From positions 1 to 64,000 of the forward strand of contig NZ_JABANE010000049.1 of the NCBI RefSeq assembly GCF_012844305.1: a stretch of 64,000 nt of DNA. The letters run 5' to 3'. The position numbers and the translations under genes are program-made. This DNA is from Flammeovirga aprica JL-4. Lineage in GTDB: Bacteria > Bacteroidota > Bacteroidia > Cytophagales > Flammeovirgaceae. Of this stretch, positions 45,771-53,879 are shown in pieces. A model generated the notes under the pieces. The model ran no database searches. It was not told the DNA's origin and saw only the letters and a list, made by a program, of their open reading frames with translations. Numbering within the stretch: the stretch's first letter is position 1; each line of letters begins with the position of its first letter.

Positions 45771-45804
45771 AAATACCCTAGAAGAGTCATCTTCTAGGGT
45801 ATTT
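45554..45804 (+). ncRNA. Candidate structured small RNA of about 250 nt
   Basis: TATTTTTG (45540-45547) matches the Bacteroidota -7 element, with TTG at 45512-45514 at a somewhat long 25-base spacing. Downstream are the hairpin GGAGA/TCTCC near 45580-45595, the long stem CATGTATCTGATCA (45699-45712) with its near-complement ending near 45738, and a strong terminator at 45771-45804. This promoter-hairpins-terminator order without an open frame suggests an independent transcript. It matches no RNA family I can recognise (not tmRNA, RNase P or SRP RNA). The start is a guess. Confidence 0.35.
45771..45804 (+). terminator. Strong hairpin terminator before the outer-membrane barrel gene
   Basis: A perfect 15-base stem, AAATACCCTAGAAGA (45771-45785) with its complement at 45790-45804, a 4-base loop and T-rich sequence after it. 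No protein gene precedes it for 850 bases, so it must end some other transcript. Confidence 0.88.
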
Positions 45805-45812
45805 TATATTTG
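45805..45812 (+). promoter_or_regulatory. Candidate -7 element of the barrel/receptor operon
   Basis: TATATTTG matches TAnnTTTG directly after the terminator stem, leaving a leader of about 100 bases before the barrel gene. The -33 side would fall inside the terminator hairpin and shows no clear TTG. Confidence 0.4.
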
Positions 45813-45921
45813 TTAGAATTTATTAAATAATAAGTGATTGTTTTACAGATCTTTCAATTATATCTTACATTTATCATAATTACTACCGCGAAGACTAATA
45901 AATATTAATAAATACTACACG

Positions 45922-48237
45922 ATGTTTAGATTACTACTTATAACAATTACATTCTTTCATTTATCAATATTGACAGCTTTTTCCCAGCAAATATCAGGAG
46001 AAGTTATAGATGAAGAATCAAAAGAGTCATTACCATTTGTGAACGTGTCCTGTAAACAGGCTGATGCGACTATTGCAATAGTAAGCACCGATTTTGATGG
46101 GAAATTTATACTTGAAGTAAAAGAAAAGGGAGACTATGAGCTACAGTTTCATTACACAGGTTATAAAGTAAACAGTAGGGTGATTACTGTTAATGATGAT
46201 TTGGATATATCATTAGGTCAAATATTATTGAAGTCAACTGTTACAGAATTGGAAGGTGTGACTGTTACAGCCGAAAAAGAATCGGTAAACATGACAGCCG
46301 ATGGAATGAGTTTTAACGTCGAAGAAGGGAGTGGTGCTAATATGGAAGATATTGTTTCCGGAATGCCTTCCATTTCAATGGACGAAAATGGTGAAGTCAC
46401 CTCAAATGGTGAACAAGTTGTGATTCTTGTCAATGGAGAAGAGTCAAGTTTGGATAATCCTTTAGAGGATATTCCTATGCAACTAATTGAAAGAGTAGAA
46501 CTATTGAACAACCCACCTGCAGAGTACACTTCTGCGACAACAGCCATCAATATTGTTTTAAAGGAAAATGTGAAGTTGGGTAATAATGCAAGACTTTATT
46601 TGGAAGGAGGAATGCCAACTCAAATGAAAGGAGGTTTCAATATTTCTAGATCAGGAGATAAGTGGTCTTCAACCCTCAATATGCGTTATATTCAAAATGA
46701 ACTTCCTTATGAAGCCTCTTCTACACGTTTGAATTATGGATCAAATAAACGTGAGAATGAAAGTGAGTATACTCAAGGATTGAAATTATTTACTGCCAAT
46801 TGGTCTTCATCTTACGCATTTTCTCCTAATGATAAGTTAAGATTTAATTTAAGTTACTCTAAAAGAGAGAATACAACTGATAGTGAAGAGCAAGAGTTGG
46901 TAGAAAATGTCGATACGGATAATATTAATCCTAGAATTAACTATCGTACTGCTTCCAACTCAAGGATCACTAATAAGATTCAAGCTCAATTGAATTATGA
47001 TAAACACTTTATGACGGAAGGGCGTAAGTTATTGACTACAATTCGTTTTTCTATGGATGATTATGATCAATTGAATGCCAATCAAACGAATACTTATTAT
47101 ATCGATTCGGATCAAACGAGTTATAATGATGAAAGATTGACTGAAAGAGATCGACCAAGTAAGAATTTATTTGCCAACTTAAAATACGTTCATCCATTTA
47201 ATCCAAGTAGTGTACTAACAACTGGATTTAGAAATACAACAAAAGTACAGACGAACACGGAGCGTTTTTATAATAGAGATGAGGATGGAGAAGAAACAAA
47301 TAGAGGTTTAGGTTATCAAACCACGGATTATTTAAACCAAAAGTTTACAGCCTATTTCCAATATAAATATAAGTTTATCAATGATTTGACATTGAACGTT
47401 GGAGGTATTGCTGAAAATTCAATCATTACCTCCGATATCGTAAATTTAGAAGATAGCTTTACCACTCAAAATAACTTCTGGGTATTTAACCCGAATGCGA
47501 GTTTGAATAAGAAATTCAATGAAAATTGGATGGGTAGAATTGCTTATTCTTTCAGGATGAACACACCTCCAGAATGGATGCTCAACCCAACCATCAATGA
47601 TAGTAATCCTCTATTTATTAGTTCAGGTAACCCGAACTTGACACTTCAGAAAAAACAAAAGTTAGTATTGGATGTTACTAATCATCAGGATAACTTCTCT
47701 ACACGTGGGGGTATATTTTTCAGAAGTACTACAGACGGTGTAGAAAGAATTTTTGAAAATAAAGGTGATACGATTTATTCAACTTTTGATAACATTATGG
47801 ATAAGTATACAGTTGGAACAAATGTATATCTTCAATATCAGTTATCGAAAAAGCATCGTATCATTGTTTCAGGAGACCTTTACCGTGATATGTATAATGT
47901 TAGAACAGGTGATTATCCATTGGCTCAAACTATGTTTAATGGTAAAATGACTTATAAAGCTAATATCTTGAATGGTTTTAGATTAAGATTGACAGGTTAT
48001 TATTTATCACAAACTATCCGCTATAATGGTACAATGACACCCGCTTCTGGTGTCGATGCATCCATATCTAAGACTGTTTCAGAAGGAAAAGGACGGATTT
48101 GGGTGACCGCAGTTGATCTTTTCTCCACAAGAAAAATACATAGAACCAATATTTCACGTACATTTGAATCCACAAGTGTTGTAGATTTACCTGCAACCGT
48201 TAAGTTAGGATTCTCATGGTCGTTTTTCTCCGTATGA
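45922..48237 (+). CDS. Outer-membrane beta-barrel protein with carboxypeptidase-like N-terminal domain
   Basis: A 771-residue protein. A signal peptide (to about residue 22, TAFSQ) is followed by a carboxypeptidase-D-regulatory-like domain (ISGEVIDEESKESLPFVNVS...STDFDGKF), a plug-like region (TVTAEKESVNMTADGMSFNV, IPMQLIERVELLNNPPAEYT) and a long barrel of the OMP_b-brl_3 type made of aromatic-ended strands up to KLGFSWSFFSV. This family resembles TonB-dependent receptors, but I see no TonB box; transport or signalling are both possible. Its stop codon overlaps the start of the 7TMR-DISM gene as ATGA, so the two are translated together. Confidence 0.9.
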   Translation: MFRLLLITITFFHLSILTAFSQQISGEVIDEESKESLPFVNVSCKQADATIAIVSTDFDGKFILEVKEKGDYELQFHYTGYKVNSRVITVNDDLDISLGQILLKSTVTELEGVTVTAEKESVNMTADGMSFNVEEGSGANMEDIVSGMPSISMDENGEVTSNGEQVVILVNGEESSLDNPLEDIPMQLIERVELLNNPPAEYTSATTAINIVLKENVKLGNNARLYLEGGMPTQMKGGFNISRSGDKWSSTLNMRYIQNELPYEASSTRLNYGSNKRENESEYTQGLKLFTANWSSSYAFSPNDKLRFNLSYSKRENTTDSEEQELVENVDTDNINPRINYRTASNSRITNKIQAQLNYDKHFMTEGRKLLTTIRFSMDDYDQLNANQTNTYYIDSDQTSYNDERLTERDRPSKNLFANLKYVHPFNPSSVLTTGFRNTTKVQTNTERFYNRDEDGEETNRGLGYQTTDYLNQKFTAYFQYKYKFINDLTLNVGGIAENSIITSDIVNLEDSFTTQNNFWVFNPNASLNKKFNENWMGRIAYSFRMNTPPEWMLNPTINDSNPLFISSGNPNLTLQKKQKLVLDVTNHQDNFSTRGGIFFRSTTDGVERIFENKGDTIYSTFDNIMDKYTVGTNVYLQYQLSKKHRIIVSGDLYRDMYNVRTGDYPLAQTMFNGKMTYKANILNGFRLRLTGYYLSQTIRYNGTMTPASGVDASISKTVSEGKGRIWVTAVDLFSTRKIHRTNISRTFESTSVVDLPATVKLGFSWSFFSV

Positions 48238-50129
48238 TAAATAAGTTATTAGTTCCATTTACTTTATTCATTACATTTTTTATCCTGCCTGAAACAAAAG
48301 GCTATAGTCAGAATCATAAAGGTGAAATACATCTTTATGATTCTGCGTATAGTAAGGTTTTGGATTTAAGGCAAATCCCTTATTGGGTTGATCTTACTCA
48401 AGAAATATCCTATGAAGAACTATTGGATCTGAATCCTGAATTCGCCACTTCTCCTACACACAGTAAAGACAAATTTAATGTAGAGGGTAATTACTGGTTG
48501 CAACTAAATGTGACGATCGATTCTTTTAGTTCTTACGAATGGCTGATCGAGTTTTATGATCAGACGATCGACGACATGATTGTGTACCTTCCTACGGTAG
48601 AAGGTGATGTGGAAAAAATATTTATGGGTGATAGTTATGATTTTGATAAAAGAGATATCAAACATACAAACTATGTCATTCCTTTAGCAGATAACATAGA
48701 TTATAATAAGCCACTTTATATCAGAGTTCAATCTGCTCATAAAGTAGATCTCTTATTAAACTTCACCAACGGAGATGAGTTTATAAAAGAATCTACCCTC
48801 AAATATTTATTTTTTGGTTTGTACTATGGCGCCTTCGCCTTGATGGCAGTCTATAGTCTAATGCTTTTCGCCAACATAAAGGAGAAGAAATACATTTTTT
48901 ATGTGATTCACTTACTCTTTATCATGCTTTATTCCTCATCAAGAGATGGAATGGGCTTTCAGTTTATTTGGCCTGATGCACCTTGGGTGAATTCATTTTC
49001 AACCCTTCTTTTCATCTTTGGGATGACGATGTCATTAGTGTTTTTTATCAAAGAGATTCTTTCGGATGAAAAAGAGAACTCATTGTATTCAAAACCAATG
49101 AATATTCTGATGTTTTCATTGACAGGGATTTTCTTTATAATTCTATTATTTTTCAGTACTCAGGAAGGTGGTTTGCTACTACTTACTACTATCCTTACCT
49201 TGCTGTACTTCGTAATAAAAGCCTATAGAGAATACAAGAAAATATCGCCTTATTTTATCTTGGGCTTATTTGTATTTTTCTCAGGGTTCTTTATTTGGTT
49301 ATTAAAATGGTATGCTATTGTTCCTTTTAATACATACACTATGTATAGCCTTAGAATATCTATTTTACTTGAAATGCTACTGTTTTCATATGGACTTTAT
49401 GATAGTTTGAGGTTGTTGAAAGAGAGGGAGAGAATTGCACAGAAAGAAGTAATACAGCATCAGGAAGAGAAGGAGGAAATGCAAAATAAGGTCATTGAAG
49501 AGCAGAAGAAAACAATGATTTTAAGTGAAAAAGTCAATAATGAATTAGAAGAAAAAGTACAGGAAAGAACAGCTTCCCTTCAAAAAAGAGAATCAGAACT
49601 GCGTTCGCTAAACAAGGAGTTACAAGATAAATCTGAAAAACTTGATAAATTAAATCGTATCCTTGACGTCAATAATTATAATTTGAAAGGTGAAATTAAG
49701 CAGGAAAGGGAAAGAAGGTTTACCAATAAAAGGTTGAGTCATAAGGAATTTGAAGAATTATTTCCTGACCAATTGTCTTGTTTGAGGTATCTTGAAAAGC
49801 AAAAATGGGAGAGTGGTTTTACTTGTAAGCAATGTGGTAATCATACCTATTCTGAAGGTACAAAGCAGTTTGCAAAACGTTGTACTAAGTGTGGTTATAA
49901 TGAATCGGTAACCAGTAATACGATCTTCCACAGCTTGAAATTTGAATTGACAAAAGCATTTTACCTTTCGTATATCATTTCCAATTTTGATAATGAATTT
50001 AGTATTCAACAATTGTCAGATGAAATAGGTATGTCAAGAAATACGGTATCAAAGTTTAGAGCAAAAACCTTGAAAGCGAAAAACAAAGAATCGAAATTAT
50101 TGTTGCCAACGTTTACTCCTAATGATTAA
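48234..50129 (+). CDS. 7TMR-DISM receptor fused to an IS1595-like DNA-binding module
   Basis: The start at 48234 overlaps the barrel stop (ATGA); the product is 631 residues. A signal peptide is followed by a periplasmic sensing domain (about 25-185, with YWVDLTQEISYEELL and NYWLQLNVTIDSFSSYEWLIEFY) of the 7TMR-DISM extracellular type. Seven membrane helices (about 190-395, FGLYYGAFALMAVYSLMLFA onward) and a coiled coil (about 398-500) come next. At the C-terminus is a zinc ribbon with Cys531, 534, 550 and 553, then TSNTIFHSLKFELTKAFYLS and a helix-turn-helix FSIQQLSDEIGMSRNTVSKF. This end matches the DNA-binding N-terminus of IS1595 transposases without the DDE nuclease. It is probably a membrane-bound transcription regulator. 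Confidence 0.88.
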   Translation: MINKLLVPFTLFITFFILPETKGYSQNHKGEIHLYDSAYSKVLDLRQIPYWVDLTQEISYEELLDLNPEFATSPTHSKDKFNVEGNYWLQLNVTIDSFSSYEWLIEFYDQTIDDMIVYLPTVEGDVEKIFMGDSYDFDKRDIKHTNYVIPLADNIDYNKPLYIRVQSAHKVDLLLNFTNGDEFIKESTLKYLFFGLYYGAFALMAVYSLMLFANIKEKKYIFYVIHLLFIMLYSSSRDGMGFQFIWPDAPWVNSFSTLLFIFGMTMSLVFFIKEILSDEKENSLYSKPMNILMFSLTGIFFIILLFFSTQEGGLLLLTTILTLLYFVIKAYREYKKISPYFILGLFVFFSGFFIWLLKWYAIVPFNTYTMYSLRISILLEMLLFSYGLYDSLRLLKERERIAQKEVIQHQEEKEEMQNKVIEEQKKTMILSEKVNNELEEKVQERTASLQKRESELRSLNKELQDKSEKLDKLNRILDVNNYNLKGEIKQERERRFTNKRLSHKEFEELFPDQLSCLRYLEKQKWESGFTCKQCGNHTYSEGTKQFAKRCTKCGYNESVTSNTIFHSLKFELTKAFYLSYIISNFDNEFSIQQLSDEIGMSRNTVSKFRAKTLKAKNKESKLLLPTFTPND

Positions 50130-50137
50130 AACCTTTT

Positions 50138-51391
50138 TTATTCGTTCAGAACAAAGTCAAATCTTATAGTTTGGGTTTCATCCCACAACTCAGTTTGTGT
50201 TAAGTTTGATGCACCATAATTAGGAGTGAGTTCTAATACGCCATTCACTAAAAAGTTGAAGGAATAGTGTTTGCCTTTTTCGAAATCAGATTTTTTAAAT
50301 GCAACTCTATAATGTTTGTCTTCGACTTCTTCCATCAAAATTCTATGACCATTTTCCTTTTTAAGGAAAGAAGCATACAAATACATATTTCTAGTTTTAT
50401 ACTGCATGGATTCAGATCTTTGATAATAAGTGAGTAAATCGTGATCATCTAATTTCCATTCAAAAATAACCTTATCATTCTGAACAGAATAGCCCATGAT
50501 ATTATTTTTGAAGTTGGTCTTGTATGTAAAATTATAGTGGCGCATTCCCTTAAAATGCCCCAATTTATTTCTTGCTTCAAAAGGAGGGTTCACCCAGTTA
50601 TAATCATTAATGATAAATTTAAACTCCCCCCAATTATTGATGTTTTCGTCAATTGGCATCGAATAATAATAATGTTCTCCCTTTTTTTCCATTTGGAAAT
50701 ATTCTGTCCAAGCATTAAAACTCCCAGCAACTTGCACCTTCCCAATTAAATCAGGATCATAAGATTCTTGTACACCATAATTATTATTACTTAAAGAATA
50801 TTCCTCAGGAGAAAAAATAAAGGTGATGCTATCATCAGTGATGGTATACCCCATTTGTTCTTTGGTTTCTATTATATATACTAGCCATGAGATATACATT
50901 CGCCTTAAATCCTTATCTACAAAAACAGGGACATGGGCGTTGAGAGAATTATAGAAGTTAGGTGTAGCAAGATATTTTTTATTTGCTATAAAACTAAAGT
51001 CACCACTGGTGGGTAGAATTTTCTTTTTGGGGAGTTTGAGTTGCCATGAATCGGATTGAGGTTGATATTCCATTCTGTATTCTTGTCCAATTTTATAGTC
51101 ATTGAAAGTACCAATTAAATGAAGGTCTTCAATGGTCACATTGGATTTTTTGACAAGGTAATTTTCCCAATTGTTGAATGCTGGAGTATAAGGAGAAGTG
51201 AAAAAATCAGTATCAGAAATGTCTAAAAAATTAATGATATCCGAAGACTTAATATTAAAAACAATACTGTCGTTCACTTCATAATAACCTATTAGTTCTT
51301 TTTCAGTTCTATCGATTAAAAAACTAATAGGCGTATGCGTACAACTTAAAAGTGTTATGATCAGTGTTATATGGATGAGGATGTTTTTCAT
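50138..51391 (-). CDS. Lipoprotein with repeated CBM48-like (E-set) modules
   Basis: A 417-residue protein with a lipoprotein signal (LIITLLSC, Cys about residue 17). At least two, perhaps three, modules resemble AMPK-type glycogen-binding/CBM48 E-set domains: LIGTFNDYKIGQEYRMEYQP (about 107-126), VQVAGSFNAWTEYFQMEKKG (about 220-239) with GEFKFIINDYNWVNPP, and LYASFLKKENGHRILMEEVE near 335. It could bind glycans or serve as an envelope sensor. The start overlaps the end of the LytTR regulator gene (ATGA), so it belongs to that operon. It converges on the 7TMR-DISM gene with an 8-base gap. Confidence 0.75.
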   Translation of the reverse strand: MKNILIHITLIITLLSCTHTPISFLIDRTEKELIGYYEVNDSIVFNIKSSDIINFLDISDTDFFTSPYTPAFNNWENYLVKKSNVTIEDLHLIGTFNDYKIGQEYRMEYQPQSDSWQLKLPKKKILPTSGDFSFIANKKYLATPNFYNSLNAHVPVFVDKDLRRMYISWLVYIIETKEQMGYTITDDSITFIFSPEEYSLSNNNYGVQESYDPDLIGKVQVAGSFNAWTEYFQMEKKGEHYYYSMPIDENINNWGEFKFIINDYNWVNPPFEARNKLGHFKGMRHYNFTYKTNFKNNIMGYSVQNDKVIFEWKLDDHDLLTYYQRSESMQYKTRNMYLYASFLKKENGHRILMEEVEDKHYRVAFKKSDFEKGKHYSFNFLVNGVLELTPNYGASNLTQTELWDETQTIRFDFVLNE

Positions 51392-52122
51392 TTAGAATTT
51401 TTGAGGATGAATTTACCCTGAGTCAAGGTCTCGAAAATATCGTTTTTATTCGTTCTACTGATACTAATCAATGTATCCGCAATCACTACACTATTTCCTT
51501 CAATGGCCTCTACAAAATGAATATTGATAATAAATGACTTTTGAACCTTTAGGAAATAGGATGGAAGGTTTTCTTGTACTTCTTTTAAAGTAAGTAGCGT
51601 CAAGAAATTCCCTTTTGTAGTAACAATGTTGATATAGTTATTTTGCGATTCTATGTATTTGATGTCTTTGCACCATATTTTCTTTATTTGAAGATCGACT
51701 TTCACGAAAATAACATCATCCAACTTTTCCTTCTGAGTAGTATTGAAAGCCTCTTTCGCTTTTAAACAACTTTTATAAAAACGATCAAATGAGATGGGTT
51801 TCAAAAGATAATCCAGCGTATTAACTTCATAACTTTGAATAGCGAATTCAGAATAGGCCGTTGTGAAAATCACCATAGGCGGATTTTTCATTGACCTCAC
51901 CCAATCAATACCAGAGAGATAAGGCATGTTGATATCACAAAAACATAGATCAATAGGTTGTTCATCTAATATTTGTTGTGCTTCCATCGCACTTTCACAG
52001 ACTGCTATTGTTTCTAAAAAGGGCACTTGAGAAACATAATGGGCCATTCCGTCACGAGCCAACTCCTCATCATCTACAATAAGGCAACGGATTTTAGAAT
52101 TCGATTTTTGCATAATATACAC
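51388..52122 (-). CDS. LytTR-family response regulator
   Basis: Up to 244 residues; the frame opens at 52122, but a start at 52113 (MQKSNSKIRCLIVDDEE) is equally likely. The receiver domain has the acidic pair VDDEE, the phospho-acceptor Asp in LCFCDINMP, Thr in VIFTTAYSEFA and Lys in YLLKPISFDRF. A LytTR DNA-binding domain follows (about 140-240; IKKIWCKDIKYIESQNNYIN, SFIINIHFVEAIEGN, ISISRTNK). It overlaps the kinase gene upstream and the lipoprotein gene downstream. It is expected to activate a promoter carrying direct repeats. Confidence 0.93.
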   Translation of the reverse strand: MYIMQKSNSKIRCLIVDDEELARDGMAHYVSQVPFLETIAVCESAMEAQQILDEQPIDLCFCDINMPYLSGIDWVRSMKNPPMVIFTTAYSEFAIQSYEVNTLDYLLKPISFDRFYKSCLKAKEAFNTTQKEKLDDVIFVKVDLQIKKIWCKDIKYIESQNNYINIVTTKGNFLTLLTLKEVQENLPSYFLKVQKSFIINIHFVEAIEGNSVVIADTLISISRTNKNDIFETLTQGKFILKNSK

Positions 52123-53116
52123 TGTTAATTAAAGAGGTAGAGAACTTGTATTTTTCCCCGTAAATAAGAGTAAGTCGTTTTTTGATATTTGAAAGACCAA
52201 TACCACTATATTTTTTGTCTTCTTCTAATTCAATATGACTATTGTCTGTAGAATTGACAATTTCAAAACTAACAAGGTTGCTTCTCTGTTTCAAAAAAAT
52301 GGAAATATAGTTCTCTTGATCGTCTTTTTGAGAAACATATTTCATTGCATTCTCCACCAACGGTAAAAATAAAAGAGGAGGAATTGGGTAAACAGTGTCT
52401 TCACAATCGAATTCTGTAGAGATTTTCACTTTCTTTCCCTTTCTGTATCCTTGTACTTTACAAAGATGCGTTAGATAATCTATTTCCTTTTGAATGGGTA
52501 CAAAATCATGATCACATTCATACAACTGATACCGTAGCATCTCACTCAGTTTAAGTAATAAATCCTGAGCACCTTTCGGGTCTTTTAGAATCAGCCAGAA
52601 AATTGTATTAATAGTATTGAAAAGGAAATGAGGACTAATTTGAGCTTTTAGAAAACTTAATTCAGCCTTCGTTTTTTCAAGTTTAAGATTTTGCTGTTCA
52701 TTATATTGTTTTAAATATTCAAATACAATTTCAATACAAATACCTACAAAGTAGGGGATCAATACAGCTTGCAAGTTGTATATATTTAAAAAAGGTCCTC
52801 TATATTCCTCAATAAAATAGCTCCATCTATAGACCCAAGAGATTTTGCTATACGCGTACATCATTAATATGAAACCTAAAAAGGGGATGAAAGCAAGAAT
52901 GCTACTTTTTTTTATCAATACATACTTTGAAGCTTTTGCAAAAAATAGAGCACCAAAACATTTGAGTGAGGTAGTACCCAAACCCAGTATGATTAAATAG
53001 TTTAATCCTAACCACTGATGATCTGATTCTGTATTGTAGTCAGAAAAGAACTCAATGATGAAAAAAACTAAATAATAAAAAGCTATAGTAAAAAAATAGG
53101 AACTTCTTAAAGGCAT
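52094..53116 (-). CDS. LytS/YehU-type sensor histidine kinase
   Basis: A 340-residue membrane kinase. Four hydrophobic segments occur in the first 150 residues (FFTIAFYYLVFFIIEFF, LNYLIILGLGTTSL, ILAFIPFLGFILMMYAY, LIPYFVGICIEIVFEY), then a short coiled coil and the His_kinase domain with the phospho-acceptor in KAQISPHFLFNTINTIFW. The ATPase domain has the N-box in PLVENAMKYVSQ and GIGLSNIKKRLTLIYG. There is no large extracellular sensor, so the signal probably enters through the membrane part or through the lipoprotein of the same operon. Confidence 0.93.
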   Translation of the reverse strand: MPLRSSYFFTIAFYYLVFFIIEFFSDYNTESDHQWLGLNYLIILGLGTTSLKCFGALFFAKASKYVLIKKSSILAFIPFLGFILMMYAYSKISWVYRWSYFIEEYRGPFLNIYNLQAVLIPYFVGICIEIVFEYLKQYNEQQNLKLEKTKAELSFLKAQISPHFLFNTINTIFWLILKDPKGAQDLLLKLSEMLRYQLYECDHDFVPIQKEIDYLTHLCKVQGYRKGKKVKISTEFDCEDTVYPIPPLLFLPLVENAMKYVSQKDDQENYISIFLKQRSNLVSFEIVNSTDNSHIELEEDKKYSGIGLSNIKKRLTLIYGEKYKFSTSLINSVYYAKIEF

Positions 53117-53131
53117 TTGTATATAATTAAG

Positions 53132-53173
53132 AAAGAGTGTTCTAAAACCGATTAAGATTTTAGAACACTCTTT
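53132..53173. terminator. Hairpin terminator
   Basis: A perfect 16-base stem, AAAGAGTGTTCTAAAA (53132-53147) with its complement at 53158-53173. It lies between the kinase gene and the upstream small lipoprotein gene and would end the latter's transcript on the minus strand. Confidence 0.85.
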
Positions 53174-53200
53174 TGATCAAGAAAAAATCTTATTTTCAAT

Positions 53201-53629
53201 TTAGAAATTACAATTACTATATTCAATAGTTTTCAAGTAATAATCTTTATTCATGTCAATATCCGACAAGTAAAAAGAAACGGATCCCATCAGTTGATTA
53301 GTCTCGAAATCTTTGAATACAACTGAATAATTTCCACTTGCCTTTTTATCATAGGTAAAATCAATAATGCCATTTTTAGCAACAACAACTTGATTGTGAG
53401 CATTCCCTTGGGAGTCTATTATCTCCACATTTGCCATGATTTCCTTGTCACAAATAGGACCATTGGGAACAAGAGAAACATTGATAAAATGTTGAGAAAC
53501 TATAGGGTCTATTTGAGGCAATTGATTTACTTCAAATGTTTCAGGGAATAATTCATCATTTGTTGTGCTGCATGAAAATAATGAAGATAAGAAAAGAGAT
53601 ACTAAAATTAATTTGACACTTAAGTTCAT
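53201..53629 (-). CDS. Small lipoprotein of unknown function
   Basis: A 142-residue protein with a lipoprotein signal (SSLFSC, Cys about residue 20) followed by STTNDELFPET. The mature part appears all-beta, like a single immunoglobulin or transthyretin-like domain (GNAHNQVVVAKNGIIDFTYD, GNYSVVFKDFET). Two further Cys (PICDKE and the C-terminal SNCNF) could form a disulfide. It lies upstream of the LytS/LytTR operon but is separated from it by a terminator. The function is unknown. Confidence 0.65.
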   Translation of the reverse strand: MNLSVKLILVSLFLSSLFSCSTTNDELFPETFEVNQLPQIDPIVSQHFINVSLVPNGPICDKEIMANVEIIDSQGNAHNQVVVAKNGIIDFTYDKKASGNYSVVFKDFETNQLMGSVSFYLSDIDMNKDYYLKTIEYSNCNF

Positions 53630-53820
53630 AATAGTTGAGGTTTTGATTAATGATATACCAAAGGTCTACCTATTTGAACTGATTGAGAATTTTATTTGGT
53701 GAAATGCAAGGATGAAAGGGTGAAATGCATTTAACAACAACCGGTTTAGATAATCTATTGGGTTGTTTTAGATAATGACAAGATGAAATGTCATATAATT
53801 GATATTGAAACAGGGAATCA

Positions 53821-53860
53821 AAAAAGCCTCTCGAATTAAATTACTATCGAGAGGCTTTTT
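53821..53860. terminator. Bidirectional hairpin terminator
   Basis: A perfect 14-base stem, AAAAAGCCTCTCGA (53821-53834) with its complement at 53847-53860, A- and T-tracts on the two sides. It ends the peptidase gene on the minus strand. Confidence 0.88.
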
Positions 53861-53879
53861 TGATTGCTGAGATCAGAGA

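Noticed and set aside
45200..45804. A tmRNA, RNase P RNA or SRP RNA in the gene-free region
   Set aside because: None of the conserved core sequences of these RNAs is present; only hairpins and a terminator are seen.
49690..50129. An IS1595 element inserted into the 3' end of the receptor gene
   Set aside because: There is no DDE nuclease, no inverted repeats or target duplication, and the coiled coil runs smoothly into the zinc ribbon, so it is a true domain fusion.
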